64,000 nt of DNA from Sphingomonadales bacterium (GCA_028868535.1 JAGWUH010000002.1:97773-161772); one strand, 5' to 3'. Shown: positions 1 through 10,763, numbered from the stretch's first letter. Notes: generated from the letters alone by a model not told the origin. Numbers and translations are program-made.

Positions 1-1997
1 GCGCGCTGCGCTTCTTCAAGGGCGGCACCGCCTACGATCCGGACAAGATGGCGTACGACCAGCAGAAGCTGCGCCAGTTCTACCTGACGAACGGCTATGC
101 CGATTTCCGCGTCGTCTCCGCCGTGGCCGAGCTGACGCCGGACAAGAAGGACTTCATCATCACCTACGTGGTGGAGGAAGGGAAGCGCTACAAGTTCGGC
201 GACGTCAAGGTCGAGAGCCAGCTGCGCGACTTCGACGGCGATACGCTGGCGAAGAACCTGCCGATGAAGAAGGGCATGTGGTACAATGCCAAGATGGTGG
301 AAGACACCATCGACAAGCTGAACGAGACCGCGGGCGTGTTCGGCTACGCCTTCGCCGACGCCCGGCCCGACTACGATCGTGATCCCAAGAACCTGACGAT
401 GGGGATCACCTTCCAGATCGCCGAGGCGCCGCGCGTCTACGTCGAGCGGATCGACGTCAACGGCAACACGCTGACCCAGGACAAGGTCGTCCGCCGCGAG
501 TTCCGCCTCGCCGAGGGCGATGCGTTCAACTCGCTCCAGGTCAAGCGCTCGACCAACCGCATCAAGTCGCTGGGCTACTTCCAGGAAAAGTTCGAGGTCA
601 AGCAGACGCCCGGCTCGGCGCGCGACCGCATCGTCCTCGAAGCCAACGTCGAGGAAAAACCCACCGGCGAGCTCCAGCTTTCCGCCGGCTATTCCAGCCT
701 CGAAAGCTTCATCTTCCAGGCCTCGGTGCAGCAGCGCAACTTCCGCGGCCGCGGCCAGACGGTGGGACTGTCGGGCTCGATCTCGCGCTACTCGAAGTCG
801 GTCGAGGTCAGCTTCACCGAGCCGTACCTGTTCGACAAGAACGTCGCGCTCGGTGTCGACATCTACCGGCGCGACTACAACAACTTCAATTACCTGAACT
901 CGGATCGCAACACGATCTACAGCCAGGCCACCACCGGCTTCCAGGTCCGTCTCGGCCTGCCGTTGACCGAGTACATGTCGCTGGTCGGCCGCTACACGCT
1001 GAACTTCGACAACGTCAGCCTCGACCAGGCACAGTTCTACACCAACGGCGCCTGCGATCCGCTGCTCGCCGGCCGCTACCTCTGCGACGCCGAGGGCAAG
1101 CGCACCTCGTCGATCCTCGGCGCGTCGCTGGTCTATGACAACCTCGACAACCGCGTGCATCCGTCGCGCGGCCGCACCGCTTCGGCCGGGGTCGATTTCG
1201 CGGGTCTCGGCGGGTCGGTCAAATATGTCCGCTTCCGTGCCAACGGCGCGCAGTACTGGCCGATCGGCAAGGGCTTCATCTTCTCGATCCAGGGCGAAGG
1301 CGGCATCATCAAGTCGCTGAAGAAGCGCTACGACGCCACCGGCAACGAGATCGAGGGCGTGCTGCTGACCGATCGCTTCTACCTGGGCGAACCGCAGATC
1401 CGCGGCTTCGACATCCGCGGCGTCGGCCCGCGCGTGGTCCGCAAGCCGCTGCAGGCGGACAGCAACGGCGCGTACCATCTGGGCGACGTCATCACCGACA
1501 AGAACTACTGGTCGGACGATGCGATCGGTGGCCGCTTCTACTACATGGGCCGCGCCGAGCTCGAAATTCCGCTGGGTTCGGGCGCCAAGGAACTCGGCAT
1601 CCGCCCGTCGATCTTCCTCGACGCCGGCGCCGTCTGGGGCGTCAAGCACCCCGAGTTGACGTCGAGCACCCTCCCGATTCCCTACACGATCGCCGATCCG
1701 GTCACTGGCCAGCAGGTCCCCGCCTATACCCAGGTCAACGCCGACGGCACGACCTCGACGGTGGCGAACGCGATCTCCTCGGTGGATCACACCACTGCCA
1801 ACACGCCGCAGATCAAGGTCCAGCCGTACCAGGAGTTCTTCTACGGCGACACCGCGAAGCCGCGCGTGTCGATCGGCGTCGGCTTCAACTGGAACTCGCC
1901 GTTCGGTCCGTTCCGCATCGATTTCGCCAAGGCGCTGGTGCACGCCAAGGGGGATGATACCAAGACTTTCACCTTCAACGTGGGAACCCAGTTCTGA
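1..1997 (+). CDS. bamA: Outer membrane protein assembly factor BamA, 3' part (5' end lies upstream of window)
   Basis: Reading frame is open from base 3; POTRA-like N-terminal region and C-terminal beta-barrel (surface antigen) with GFNWNSPFGPFRIDFAKAL...FNVGTQF ending in aromatic Phe; followed by skp and fabZ. Confidence 0.95.
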   Translation, partial: ALRFFKGGTAYDPDKMAYDQQKLRQFYLTNGYADFRVVSAVAELTPDKKDFIITYVVEEGKRYKFGDVKVESQLRDFDGDTLAKNLPMKKGMWYNAKMVEDTIDKLNETAGVFGYAFADARPDYDRDPKNLTMGITFQIAEAPRVYVERIDVNGNTLTQDKVVRREFRLAEGDAFNSLQVKRSTNRIKSLGYFQEKFEVKQTPGSARDRIVLEANVEEKPTGELQLSAGYSSLESFIFQASVQQRNFRGRGQTVGLSGSISRYSKSVEVSFTEPYLFDKNVALGVDIYRRDYNNFNYLNSDRNTIYSQATTGFQVRLGLPLTEYMSLVGRYTLNFDNVSLDQAQFYTNGACDPLLAGRYLCDAEGKRTSSILGASLVYDNLDNRVHPSRGRTASAGVDFAGLGGSVKYVRFRANGAQYWPIGKGFIFSIQGEGGIIKSLKKRYDATGNEIEGVLLTDRFYLGEPQIRGFDIRGVGPRVVRKPLQADSNGAYHLGDVITDKNYWSDDAIGGRFYYMGRAELEIPLGSGAKELGIRPSIFLDAGAVWGVKHPELTSSTLPIPYTIADPVTGQQVPAYTQVNADGTTSTVANAISSVDHTTANTPQIKVQPYQEFFYGDTAKPRVSIGVGFNWNSPFGPFRIDFAKALVHAKGDDTKTFTFNVGTQF

Positions 1998-2680
1998 TGA
2001 AAATTGCTCACACCCTTGCCGCCGCGCTGCTGCTCGCCGGCGTTTCCGCTCCGGCGCTGGCGGCCAAGCCCGCTCCCGCCGCTCCTGCCCCGGCCGCCGC
2101 TGCCGGCACGGTCGGCGTCAACGGCATCGCCGTCGCCAACATCGAGGGCGTGATCGCCAACTCGGCCGCGTTCAAGACCGCGCAGACCCAGCGCCCCGTC
2201 ACCTACAAGGCGCAGATCGACCAGGCCGAAGCCCGCCGCAAGGCGATCGGCGCGCAGCTCCAGCCGCTGATCGACAAGTTCAAGAAGGACCAGGCCGCTG
2301 GTGCCACCGGGGCAGTGCTGCAGCCCCAGGCGCAGGCGATCCAGCAGATCCAGGAATCGGGCAACCAGGAACTGCAGAAGATCGTCGAGCCGGTGGCGCT
2401 CTCCGAAGCCTACGTGCAGGAACAGATCAACGACAAGCTCGGCGCCGCGATCCAGGCGGCGATGACCAAGAACGGCGTCACCCTGCTGCTCAACCCCCAG
2501 TCGGTCCTGGCGGTCGGCAAGTCGTACGACCTGTCGATGGCGATCCTCAACGAGCTCAACGCCGCGCTGCCGACCGCGCAGCTGGTGCCGCCGGCCGGCT
2601 GGCTCCCGCGTGAGCAGCGCGAGCAGCAGGCCCAGCAGGCCGCCCAGCGCGGCAACGCCGCCGCCGGCGACGGTCGCTGA
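1997..2680 (+). CDS. OmpH/Skp family periplasmic chaperone
   Basis: Signal peptide plus coiled-coil OmpH-like region; start overlaps bamA stop (TGATG). Confidence 0.85.
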   Translation: MKIAHTLAAALLLAGVSAPALAAKPAPAAPAPAAAAGTVGVNGIAVANIEGVIANSAAFKTAQTQRPVTYKAQIDQAEARRKAIGAQLQPLIDKFKKDQAAGATGAVLQPQAQAIQQIQESGNQELQKIVEPVALSEAYVQEQINDKLGAAIQAAMTKNGVTLLLNPQSVLAVGKSYDLSMAILNELNAALPTAQLVPPAGWLPREQREQQAQQAAQRGNAAAGDGR

Positions 2681-2699
2681 GCGAAGCTGGGGGGTAGCG

Positions 2700-3167
2700 A
2701 TGAGCGACGCAACCGCAACCGCGCCTTACGATATCCGCAAGGTGCTCGCGGCGTTGCCGCATCGCTACCCGCTGCTGCTGGTCGATCGGGTCGAATCGCT
2801 CGACGTCGGCGAGAAGATCCACGCGATCAAGGCCGTCAGCTTCAACGAGCAGTTCTTCCAGGGCCATTTCCCCGGACGCCCGATCATGCCCGGCGTGCTC
2901 ATCATCGAGGCACTGGCGCAATCGGCGGCGATCCTCGCGATCGAGAGCCTGGAGCTAGCCGGGTCCGGCAAGCTGGTCTATTTCATGTCGATCGAGGAAG
3001 CGAAGTTCCGCACCCCGGTCGAACCCGGCTGCCTGCTCGATCTCCACGTCAGCTTCGTCCAGAAGCGCGCCCGCGTCTGCAAGTTCCGCGGCGAGGCGAT
3101 GCTGAACGGCAAGCTCGCCTGCGAGGTCAACTTCACTGCGATGATCGCCGATCCGCCCGCCGCGTGA
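2700..3167 (+). CDS. fabZ: 3-hydroxyacyl-[acyl-carrier-protein] dehydratase FabZ
   Basis: [34 protein letters not shown] motif; start set at [14 protein letters not shown] rather than the longer ORF start. Confidence 0.96.
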   Translation: MSDATATAPYDIRKVLAALPHRYPLLLVDRVESLDVGEKIHAIKAVSFNEQFFQGHFPGRPIMPGVLIIEALAQSAAILAIESLELAGSGKLVYFMSIEEAKFRTPVEPGCLLDLHVSFVQKRARVCKFRGEAMLNGKLACEVNFTAMIADPPAA

Positions 3168-3264
3168 GCGCGCGCCATGGCTCTGGACAAATCCCCGCGG
3201 CGCGGCTAAGCGCGCCGCTCCCGTTTCGGGCCGGTCGGAACCGGCCACAGCGAAAGAACGATCG

Positions 3265-3492
3265 ATGAAGGCCGATATCCATCCCGATTACCACACCATC
3301 AAGGTGCAGATGACCGACGGCACCGTGTTCGAGACCCGCTCCACCTGGGGCAAGGAAGGCGACACGCTGGTGCTCGACATCGATCCGACCTCGCACCCGG
3401 CCTGGACCGGCGGCACCCGCCAGCTCGACCAGGGCGGTCGCGTTGCCCAGTTCAACAAGCGCTTCGGCGGCCTCACCCTCAAGAAGGGCTGA
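3265..3492 (+). CDS. rpmE: 50S ribosomal protein L31
   Basis: [20 protein letters not shown]...FNKRFGGL, size 75 aa. Confidence 0.96.
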   Translation: MKADIHPDYHTIKVQMTDGTVFETRSTWGKEGDTLVLDIDPTSHPAWTGGTRQLDQGGRVAQFNKRFGGLTLKKG

Positions 3493-3610
3493 GCCGTTCC
3501 GGCGGCGCGGGGGCGGCATCCCTCGCGCCCGTCGCGCCGGTCGCGAAGTTTTCGCTTCCCTCCGGCGCACACTCATGCAAAAGGCGCGGCTCTTCGGGCG
3601 CGCCCGATAT

Positions 3611-3688
3611 GGCGATCGTAGCTCAGCTGGTTAGAGCGCCGGTTTGTGGTACCGGAGGTCGTGGGTTCGAACCCCATCGATCGCCCCA
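3611..3688 (+). tRNA. tRNA-His (GTG anticodon), with encoded G-1, C73 and CCA
   Basis: Cloverleaf readable by hand: acceptor G(-1)GCGATCG / CGATCGC-C73, D-arm GCTCAG..., anticodon loop TTGTGGT, T-arm GGGTTCGAACCCC, terminal CCA. Confidence 0.95.
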
Positions 3689-3828
3689 TTCTTCTCCACA
3701 CCACCACCTGTTTCCCGCGGCGCCGCTGTCGACATTCGTCGCGGCGCCCTTGCGGTTTCGCGGGCATCCTGCCAAAGGCGCCGGCATGGCCGGGGCGTGC
3801 CCGGCGTTCGACGAATTGCCCCGCACCG

Positions 3829-4551
3829 ATGCACGGTTTCGCCAATCCCGCCCGCTTCCTGCGCCTCGCGCGCTGGCTGACGCCCGTGCTGCTGCTGGCC
3901 GGCGCGGTGCTGGCGGCGGCATCGCTGGGCTGGGGCCTGTTCGGCGCCCCGGCAGACCGGCTGCAGGGCGAATCGGTGCGCATCCTCTACATCCACGTCC
4001 CCGCCGCCTGGCTCGGCATGGGCGGGTGGAGCGCCATCGCCGTCGCCTCCTTCACGGAGATCGTCTGGCGCCATCCGCTCGCCGCCATCGCCGCGCGCGC
4101 GGTGGCGCTGCCCGGCGCGTTCTACACCGCGCTGTGCCTGGTCACCGGCTCGCTGTGGGGGCGACCGGCGTGGGGCACCTGGTGGGTCTGGGACGGCCGG
4201 TTGACCTCTATGCTGGTGCTGCTGTTCCTCTACATGGGCTATATCGCGCTGGCCGACGCCGCCGATCGCGACGGCGGTGAGCCTTCGCGCATTCCCGCGG
4301 TGTTCGGCCTGGTCGGCGCGGTCAACATCCCGGTGATCCACTATTCGGTGCTGTGGTGGAACAGCCTGCACCAGCCCCCCTCGATCACCATGGGCAAGTC
4401 GGCGATGGCGCCGGCCTTCCTCTGGCCGCTGCTGATCGCCACGATCGGCTTTTCGCTCCTGTTCGGCGGCGTCGTGCTGGCGCGGATGCGCGCGATCCTG
4501 GCCAACGCCCAGGCGGAGGCGCGCCTGCGCCGCAAGGCGGCCGCCGCATGA
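3829..4551 (+). CDS. ccmC: Heme ABC transporter permease / cytochrome c maturation protein CcmC
   Basis: WGTWWVWDGRLTSMLVLLFLYMGY tryptophan-rich heme-handling motif; start set at MHGFANPARF. Confidence 0.94.
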   Translation: MHGFANPARFLRLARWLTPVLLLAGAVLAAASLGWGLFGAPADRLQGESVRILYIHVPAAWLGMGGWSAIAVASFTEIVWRHPLAAIAARAVALPGAFYTALCLVTGSLWGRPAWGTWWVWDGRLTSMLVLLFLYMGYIALADAADRDGGEPSRIPAVFGLVGAVNIPVIHYSVLWWNSLHQPPSITMGKSAMAPAFLWPLLIATIGFSLLFGGVVLARMRAILANAQAEARLRRKAAAA

Positions 4552-4688
4552 TCGAGTCGCTCGATCCCTGGCCGTTCGTCGCCGCCGCCTATGCCCTCGG
4601 CATCGGCGGCACGTTGCTGCTCGCGGGCTGGTCGTGGCTGGCGATGCGGCGCGCTGAAAAACGCCGGGACGAGGTGAGGGGCCGATGA
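4548..4688 (+). CDS. ccmD: Heme exporter protein CcmD
   Basis: Short single-TM protein MIESLDPWPFVAAAYALGIGGTLLLAGWSWLAMRRAEKRR between ccmC and ccmE, ATGA overlaps on both sides. Confidence 0.88.
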   Translation: MIESLDPWPFVAAAYALGIGGTLLLAGWSWLAMRRAEKRRDEVRGR

Positions 4689-5143
4689 ACACGCCGATCA
4701 AGGCCAAGCACCAGCGCCTCGTGCTGGTCCTGCTCGCGCTCGTCGCGCTGATCGGCGCGGCGCTGCTCGCCACCTGGGCGCTGCGCAACCAGGCCAGCTA
4801 CTTCTACGTCCCCAGCGACATGAAGGCCAACCCGCCGTCGCCGACGCGTGCCGTCCGCCTCGGCGGGATGGTGGAACGCGGCTCGATGAAGACCGCGGCC
4901 GACGGCGTCACCGTCGCCTTCGTGGTGGAGGACGGCAAGGCCCGCATTCCCGTGCGCTTCTCGGGCATCCGGCCGGAACTCTTCGTCGAAGGCTCGGGTG
5001 TCGTCGCGGAAGGACACCTCGGCGCCGACGGCACTTTCGTCGCCGACAACCTGCTCGCCAAGCACGACGAGAAGTACGTCCCCCGCGAACTCAAGGACAT
5101 GACCGCGGCGCAGAAGCGCAAGGCCGTGGCGGAGACGCAGTAG
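4685..5143 (+). CDS. ccmE: Cytochrome c maturation heme chaperone CcmE
   Basis: Membrane anchor and heme-attachment motif LLAKHDEKYVP. Confidence 0.96.
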   Translation: MNTPIKAKHQRLVLVLLALVALIGAALLATWALRNQASYFYVPSDMKANPPSPTRAVRLGGMVERGSMKTAADGVTVAFVVEDGKARIPVRFSGIRPELFVEGSGVVAEGHLGADGTFVADNLLAKHDEKYVPRELKDMTAAQKRKAVAETQ

Positions 5144-5147
5144 CACG

Positions 5148-7136
5148 ATGTTCGCCGAACTCGGCCTCGCCGCCCTCTGGCTCGCCGCCGCCCTTGCCGC
5201 GCTGCAACTGCTCGCCGGCGGCATGGCGCTGACCGACGGCGGCCGCAGCTTCGGCCCGCTGGTCCGGCCGGTGGCGATCGTCCAGGGCCTGCTCGCCGCC
5301 GCGGCGTTCCTCGCGCTGATCGTGCTGTTCGCGCAGACCGACCTGTCGGTGAAGCTCGTCGCGGAAAACTCGCACTCGGCCAAGCCGCTGCTCTACAAGG
5401 TCGCCGGCACCTGGGGGAACCACGAAGGCTCGATGCTGCTGTGGGTCACGGTGATGGGCCTCGCCGGCGGCTTCGTCGCCCTGATCGAGCGCCGCCTGCC
5501 CGAGCGGACGATGCTCGCCACGCTGGCCGGGCAGGCGTTCGTCAGCCTCGGCTTCTACGCGTTCCTGCTGTTCGCCTCGAACCCGTTCGCGCGGCTCGAT
5601 CCCGCCCCACCGGAAGGCAACGGCCTCAACCCGCTGCTGCAGGATCCGGGCCTCGCCTTCCACCCGCCCACGCTCTATCTCGGCTACGTCGGCCTCTCGA
5701 TCGCGTTCAGCTTCGCAATCGGCGCGCTGGTCACGCGCGAGGTCGGCCCCGCCTTCGCCCGCGCGATGCGGCCGTGGGTGCTGGGCGCGTGGATCTTCCT
5801 CACCATCGGCATCACCGCCGGCTCCTACTGGGCCTACTACGTGCTCGGCTGGGGCGGCTGGTGGTTCTGGGACCCGGTCGAGAACGCCAGCCTCATGCCC
5901 TGGCTCGCGGCCACGGCGCTGCTGCACTCCGCTTCGGTCCTCGCGGCCCGCAACGCCTTGCGGGCGTGGACGATCATGCTGGGCGTCGTCGCCTTCTCGA
6001 TGTCGATGGTCGGCACCTTCCTGGTCCGCTCGGGCATCCTCACCAGCGTCCACGCCTTCGCGGTCGATCCCCGGCGCGGCAGCTTCATCCTCGTGCTGCT
6101 GGCGATCTACATCGGTGGCGCGCTGCTGCTGTTCGGCCTGCGCGCAGCGACGGTGACGGAGGGCGAACGCTTCGCCGTCACCAGCCGCGAGGCTGGGCTG
6201 GTGTTCAACAACGTCATGCTGTCGTCGATCCTCGGCATCGTCCTGATCGGCACGCTCTACCCCCTGGTGACCGAGGCGATGGGGGAAAAGGTCTCGGTCG
6301 GCCCGCCCTATTTCACGCCGATGTCGGCGGTGTTCGCGGTGCCGATGCTGCTGGTGCTGATGGTCGGCCCACTGCTGCGCTGGCGGCGCGACAGCCTGTC
6401 CCGGCACAAGCTGCCGGTGCTCGCTCCGTTCGCGGTGGGGCTGGCAGCGGGCATTGCCTTCGCCGCGCGCGGCGGCATCGCGGTCATGCCGCTCCTCGGC
6501 CTCGCGCTCGCCCCTGCCGTCGCCTTCGCCTCGCTGCTGCCGCTCCGGGGCCGCAGCCTGCGTCGCGTGCCGCTCGCCACCTGGGGCATGGTCGTCGCCC
6601 ATCTCGGCGTCGCCGTCGCGCTGTTCGGCATGGCCTGCGACAGCGCCTTCACCCGCGAGCGCCTGATCGCCGCCCGCATCGGCGAGAGCGCGCAGGTCGG
6701 CCCGTGGACGATCCGCCTGGCCGGCGTCATGCCGGTTGCCGGGCCGAACTGGACGGCGATGGAAGGCCGGCTCGAGGCCAGCTATGCCGGCGGCGCTCCG
6801 GTGCTGCTCAGGCCGCAGGGCCGCAGCTTCTGGGCGCCCCCGCAGAACACCACGGTCTCGGCGCTGCACACGCGGTGGAACGGCCAGCTCTACACCGTGA
6901 TCGGTGACGAGGTGCAGGGCTCGCAGGCCGAAGGCGGCCGCTGGCAGCTCCGCCTGTGGTGGAAGCCGTTCGTCCCGCTGATCTGGTACGGCGGCGGCCT
7001 GATCGGCCTCGGCGGCCTGCTGGCGCTGCTCGGCCGGGTGTTCGCCGATCTCAAGCGCATCCGGGTCCGCGCGAAAGTGGCGGTCCGCCGGGAGGACATC
7101 GCCGCGGTCAAGGCCGGGGGCCGTGCCGGACGATGA
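5148..7136 (+). CDS. ccmF: Heme lyase CcmF/NrfE family
   Basis: WGGWWFWDPVENASLMPWL tryptophan-rich motif, multi-TM, 662 aa. Confidence 0.96.
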   Translation: MFAELGLAALWLAAALAALQLLAGGMALTDGGRSFGPLVRPVAIVQGLLAAAAFLALIVLFAQTDLSVKLVAENSHSAKPLLYKVAGTWGNHEGSMLLWVTVMGLAGGFVALIERRLPERTMLATLAGQAFVSLGFYAFLLFASNPFARLDPAPPEGNGLNPLLQDPGLAFHPPTLYLGYVGLSIAFSFAIGALVTREVGPAFARAMRPWVLGAWIFLTIGITAGSYWAYYVLGWGGWWFWDPVENASLMPWLAATALLHSASVLAARNALRAWTIMLGVVAFSMSMVGTFLVRSGILTSVHAFAVDPRRGSFILVLLAIYIGGALLLFGLRAATVTEGERFAVTSREAGLVFNNVMLSSILGIVLIGTLYPLVTEAMGEKVSVGPPYFTPMSAVFAVPMLLVLMVGPLLRWRRDSLSRHKLPVLAPFAVGLAAGIAFAARGGIAVMPLLGLALAPAVAFASLLPLRGRSLRRVPLATWGMVVAHLGVAVALFGMACDSAFTRERLIAARIGESAQVGPWTIRLAGVMPVAGPNWTAMEGRLEASYAGGAPVLLRPQGRSFWAPPQNTTVSALHTRWNGQLYTVIGDEVQGSQAEGGRWQLRLWWKPFVPLIWYGGGLIGLGGLLALLGRVFADLKRIRVRAKVAVRREDIAAVKAGGRAGR

Positions 7137-7684
7137 GCGATCCCACCCCCAAGGCGCCGCGCTGGGCGCTGTGGCTGCCGCTGGCGCTGTTCCTCGGCTT
7201 CGTCGGTCTGGTCATCGTCGGCCTCGTCCGCCCGGCCAGCCATGACATCCCCAGCCGCATGATTGGCCAGCCGCTGCCCCGCTTCGACCTGCGTCCCGCC
7301 GCCGATGGCCTGCCCGGCCTGTCGAATCGCGATTTCGCCGGCGGCAGGCCGCGCCTGCTCAACATCTTCGCGTCGTGGTGCATTCCGTGCGGGGTCGAGG
7401 CGCCGGTCCTCGCCGAACTGCAGCGCCAGGGCGTCCAGATCGACGGCATCGCCATCCGCGACCACAAGGACGAACTCGCCGCCTTCCTCGCCCGCAACGG
7501 CAACCCCTACGCCCGCATCGGCGCCGACGACATTTCCGCCGTCCAGCTCGCGATCGGCTCGTCCGGCGTTCCCGAAAGCTTCGTCATCGATGGCAAGGGC
7601 GTGATCCGCTACCAGCACATCGGCGATATCCGCCCCGAACAGGTGCCGATGATCCTGCAGAAGCTCAAGGAGGCCGAACGGTGA
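7133..7684 (+). CDS. ccmG: Thiol:disulfide interchange protein DsbE/CcmG
   Basis: Thioredoxin-like NIFASWCIPCGVEAPVL (WCxPC), N-terminal TM, operon position. Confidence 0.93.
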   Translation: MSDPTPKAPRWALWLPLALFLGFVGLVIVGLVRPASHDIPSRMIGQPLPRFDLRPAADGLPGLSNRDFAGGRPRLLNIFASWCIPCGVEAPVLAELQRQGVQIDGIAIRDHKDELAAFLARNGNPYARIGADDISAVQLAIGSSGVPESFVIDGKGVIRYQHIGDIRPEQVPMILQKLKEAER

Positions 7685-8103
7685 TCCGCCGCCTGCTGCT
7701 CGTTCTCGCGCTGGCCTGCGCGGCAGGGTCGGTCGCACCGGCCCTGGCCGACGATACCATGCCGCCCGCGCCCTACGCCTATCGCCAGCTCGACGATCCG
7801 GCGCAGGAAGCCCGGGCCAAGGCGCTGATGGAAACGCTGCGCTGCCTTGTCTGCCAGTCGCAGTCGATCGCCGATTCGGATGCGCCGATCGCCGGCGACA
7901 TGCGCAACCAGGTCCGCCTTCGCATCGCCGCAGGCGAGGATCCGGAGGCGATCCGCAGCTGGCTGATCCAGCGCTATGGCGAATACGTCAGCTATGCCCC
8001 GCGGGTGAACCGGCTGACCTGGCCGCTGTTCGCGGCGCCGCTGCTGTTGCTGGCGCTCGCCGCGATCCTGCTGCGTCGCCGCTTTGCCGGAGCAGGCGCA
8101 TGA
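7681..8103 (+). CDS. ccmH: Cytochrome c-type biogenesis protein CcmH
   Basis: LRCLVCQSQSIADSDAPIAGDMR (LRCxxCQ motif); GTG start overlapping ccmG stop. Confidence 0.93.
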   Translation: MIRRLLLVLALACAAGSVAPALADDTMPPAPYAYRQLDDPAQEARAKALMETLRCLVCQSQSIADSDAPIAGDMRNQVRLRIAAGEDPEAIRSWLIQRYGEYVSYAPRVNRLTWPLFAAPLLLLALAAILLRRRFAGAGA

Positions 8104-8750
8104 CCTGGGTGCTGGTGATCGTGCTCGCCGCGCTGGCGCTCGGCGCGATCCTGCTGTTGTTCCCGGCAACCCGCCACGCCTGGCAGGCGCTCACCGCGGC
8201 GCTGCTGCTCGGCCTTGCCGGCTACACCTTGCAGGGCTCGCCCTCGGTGCCCTCGGCGCCGAAATCGCGCGAGGAACAGGTCGCCGATCATCCCGAGGCC
8301 CAGGTCGAGGTGCGCCAGCAGCTTTCCGGCAGCGATGACCAGAACCAGCGCTGGCTGATGGTCGCCAATGCCATGATCCGCCACGGCCAGTACGCCGATG
8401 CGGCCACCACGCTGCGCGCCGCGGTCGAGGAAAATCCCGGCAACGGCGATGCCTGGCTGGCCATGGCCAACGCGCTGGTCGGCCACGCGCAGGGCACGCT
8501 GTCCCCCGCCTCGCTCTATGCCTATCGCCGCGCCTCGCAGGCCGATCCGGCGGCGCCGGGCCCGCCGTTCTTCCTCGGCCTGGCGCTGGCGCAATCGGGC
8601 CGCTTGCAGGAAGCCCGCACGCTGTGGACGACGCTCCTCGCCCGCGCGCCCGCCGATGCGCCGTGGCGGGCGGACCTCGAAAAGCGCCTGGCGATGCTCG
8701 ACGCCTTCATCGCCCGCCAGCAATCCGGCGCGGCTGCCGGGGAACAGTAA
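8100..8750 (+). CDS. CcmI-like tetratricopeptide cytochrome c biogenesis protein
   Basis: Two N-terminal TM segments followed by TPR-like repeats; ATGA overlap with ccmH. Confidence 0.75.
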   Translation: MTWVLVIVLAALALGAILLLFPATRHAWQALTAALLLGLAGYTLQGSPSVPSAPKSREEQVADHPEAQVEVRQQLSGSDDQNQRWLMVANAMIRHGQYADAATTLRAAVEENPGNGDAWLAMANALVGHAQGTLSPASLYAYRRASQADPAAPGPPFFLGLALAQSGRLQEARTLWTTLLARAPADAPWRADLEKRLAMLDAFIARQQSGAAAGEQ

Positions 8751-8825
8751 GCGCTACCGATTGTAGCAGGCTTGCGGCGCTGCTAAGCGCCCGCGACGAA
8801 TCGACAGCGGCGAGCGACCACGCGC

Positions 8826-10763
8826 ATGAGCCACGAAGCATCCCAAGCCGCACCGACCCCTCCCGCCGATCCCGGCGACAGGGCCGCGCAGGATGGCGGC
8901 CACGGCCACCACGGCAGCCTGATCGGCCTCGCCGTCGGCGCCATCGGCGTCGTCTTCGGCGATATCGGCACCAGCCCGCTCTACGCGATGCGCGACACCT
9001 TCGCGGGGCACCATCGCCTGCCGCTGGACCTGTTGCACATCTACGGCATCGTCAGCCTGATGTTCTGGTCGATGATGGTGATCGTGACGCTGAAGTACGT
9101 CACCATCATCATGCGCGCCGACAACAAGGGGGAAGGCGGCAGCCTCGCGCTGCTGGCGCTGATCAACCAGCACGCCGCCGGCAAGCGCTGGTCGGCCGGC
9201 ATCGTCCTGCTCGGCGTCTTCGCCACGTCGCTGTTCTATGGCGATTCGATGATCACCCCGGCGGTGTCGGTGCTCGGCGCGATCGAGGGCCTCGCCGTCT
9301 ACAAGCCGGAATTCGCGCCCGCCGTCGTGCCGATGGTCTGCGTGATCCTCGCCGGCCTGTTCTGGATACAGAGCCGCGGCACCGCCAAGGTCGCCGCCTT
9401 CTTCGGCCCGGTGATGCTGTTCTACTTCGCCACGATCGCGGTGCTGGGGGGCATGAGCATCGCCGCCTATCCCGCCGTGATCGAGGCGCTGAGCCCACAC
9501 CACGCGGTCGAGATGTTCCTCGCCGATCCGCACCGCGGCTTCCTGGCGATGGGTTCGGCTGTGCTGGCGGTGACGGGCGCGGAAGCGCTCTACGCCGACA
9601 TGGGGCACTTCGGCCGCCCGCCGATCCGCGTCTCCTGGCTGGTGTTCGTGCTGCCCGCGCTGGTGCTCAACTACCTCGGCCAGGCCGCGCTTCTGGTCCG
9701 CCATCCGGCCGCGCTGGCCAGCCCGTTCTACCTGCTCGCGCCCGAATGGTTCCAGTGGCCGCTGCTCGGCATCGCCAGCATGGCCGCCGTCATCGCCTCG
9801 CAGGCGGTGATCACCGGCGCGTTCTCGGTCACCCAGCAGGCGATCCAGCTCGGCTTCATCCCGCGCATGTCGATCAAGTACACCAGTCGCAACGCTGGCC
9901 AGATCTACGTGCCGGCGATCAACTGGGCGCTGATGATCGCGGTGATCGTGCTGGTGCTGATCTTCCAGCGCTCGTCGAACCTGACCGCCGCCTACGGCAT
10001 CGCCGTCACCGGCGCGATGCTGATCGACAACTTCCTGCTCGCCGTGGTGCTGTTCACGATGTGGAAGTGGAAGCCGTGGACCGCGATCCCGCTGCTCGCG
10101 CTGTTCTTCGCGCTCGACGGTGCCTACCTCTCGGCCAACTTCACCAAGATTCCCGACGGCGGCTGGATTCCGCTGGCGATGGGCGTGGTGATCTTCACGC
10201 TGCTGACCACCTGGTCGAAGGGCCGCGCGCTGATGCGCGCCAACATGGCCGAGGATTCGATCCCGTTCGAGGTCTTCGCCAAGAGCGCCCATTCCAGCGC
10301 GATCCGCGTCCCCGGCACGGCGGTGTTCATGACCGCGGCGAAAACCGGCGTGCCCTCGGCGCTGCTCCACAACATCAAGCACAACAAGGTCCTGCACGAG
10401 CGCGTCGTCGTGCTCAACGTCGCCATCCAGGACGTCCCCACTGTGCCCGAGAGCGAGCGCGTCGCCGTCAAGTCGTTCGGTGGCGGCTTCTACCGGCTGA
10501 CGCTGCGCTACGGCTTCCTCGAGGAAACCAACGTCGCCGCCGATCTCAAGGGGGTCACCGTCTGCGGCGGCGAGGGCTTCGACATGATGCGCACCAGCTT
10601 CTTCCTGTCGCGCCAGACGCTGATCGCCTCCGCCAAGCCCGGCATGGCGATCTGGCGGGAAAAGCTGTTCTCGTGGATGCTGCGCAACGCCGCCAGCGCG
10701 ATGGAGTTCTTCGGCCTGCCCACGAACCGGGTCGTCGAACTCGGCAGCCAGGTGGAGATCTGA
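8826..10763 (+). CDS. kup: Potassium transport system protein Kup
   Basis: [30 protein letters not shown], 12-TM pattern, 645 aa. Confidence 0.95.
   Translation: MSHEASQAAPTPPADPGDRAAQDGGHGHHGSLIGLAVGAIGVVFGDIGTSPLYAMRDTFAGHHRLPLDLLHIYGIVSLMFWSMMVIVTLKYVTIIMRADNKGEGGSLALLALINQHAAGKRWSAGIVLLGVFATSLFYGDSMITPAVSVLGAIEGLAVYKPEFAPAVVPMVCVILAGLFWIQSRGTAKVAAFFGPVMLFYFATIAVLGGMSIAAYPAVIEALSPHHAVEMFLADPHRGFLAMGSAVLAVTGAEALYADMGHFGRPPIRVSWLVFVLPALVLNYLGQAALLVRHPAALASPFYLLAPEWFQWPLLGIASMAAVIASQAVITGAFSVTQQAIQLGFIPRMSIKYTSRNAGQIYVPAINWALMIAVIVLVLIFQRSSNLTAAYGIAVTGAMLIDNFLLAVVLFTMWKWKPWTAIPLLALFFALDGAYLSANFTKIPDGGWIPLAMGVVIFTLLTTWSKGRALMRANMAEDSIPFEVFAKSAHSSAIRVPGTAVFMTAAKTGVPSALLHNIKHNKVLHERVVVLNVAIQDVPTVPESERVAVKSFGGGFYRLTLRYGFLEETNVAADLKGVTVCGGEGFDMMRTSFFLSRQTLIASAKPGMAIWREKLFSWMLRNAASAMEFFGLPTNRVVELGSQVEI

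Noticed and set aside
3646-3828. ccmC ORF start inside tRNA-His
   Set aside because: The ATG lies within the tRNA; conserved CcmC sequence begins near MHGFANPARF at 3829
5091-6869. 592-aa minus-strand and 488-aa plus-strand alternative-frame ORFs over ccmF
   Set aside because: Arg/Pro/His-rich frame-shadow translations of ccmF
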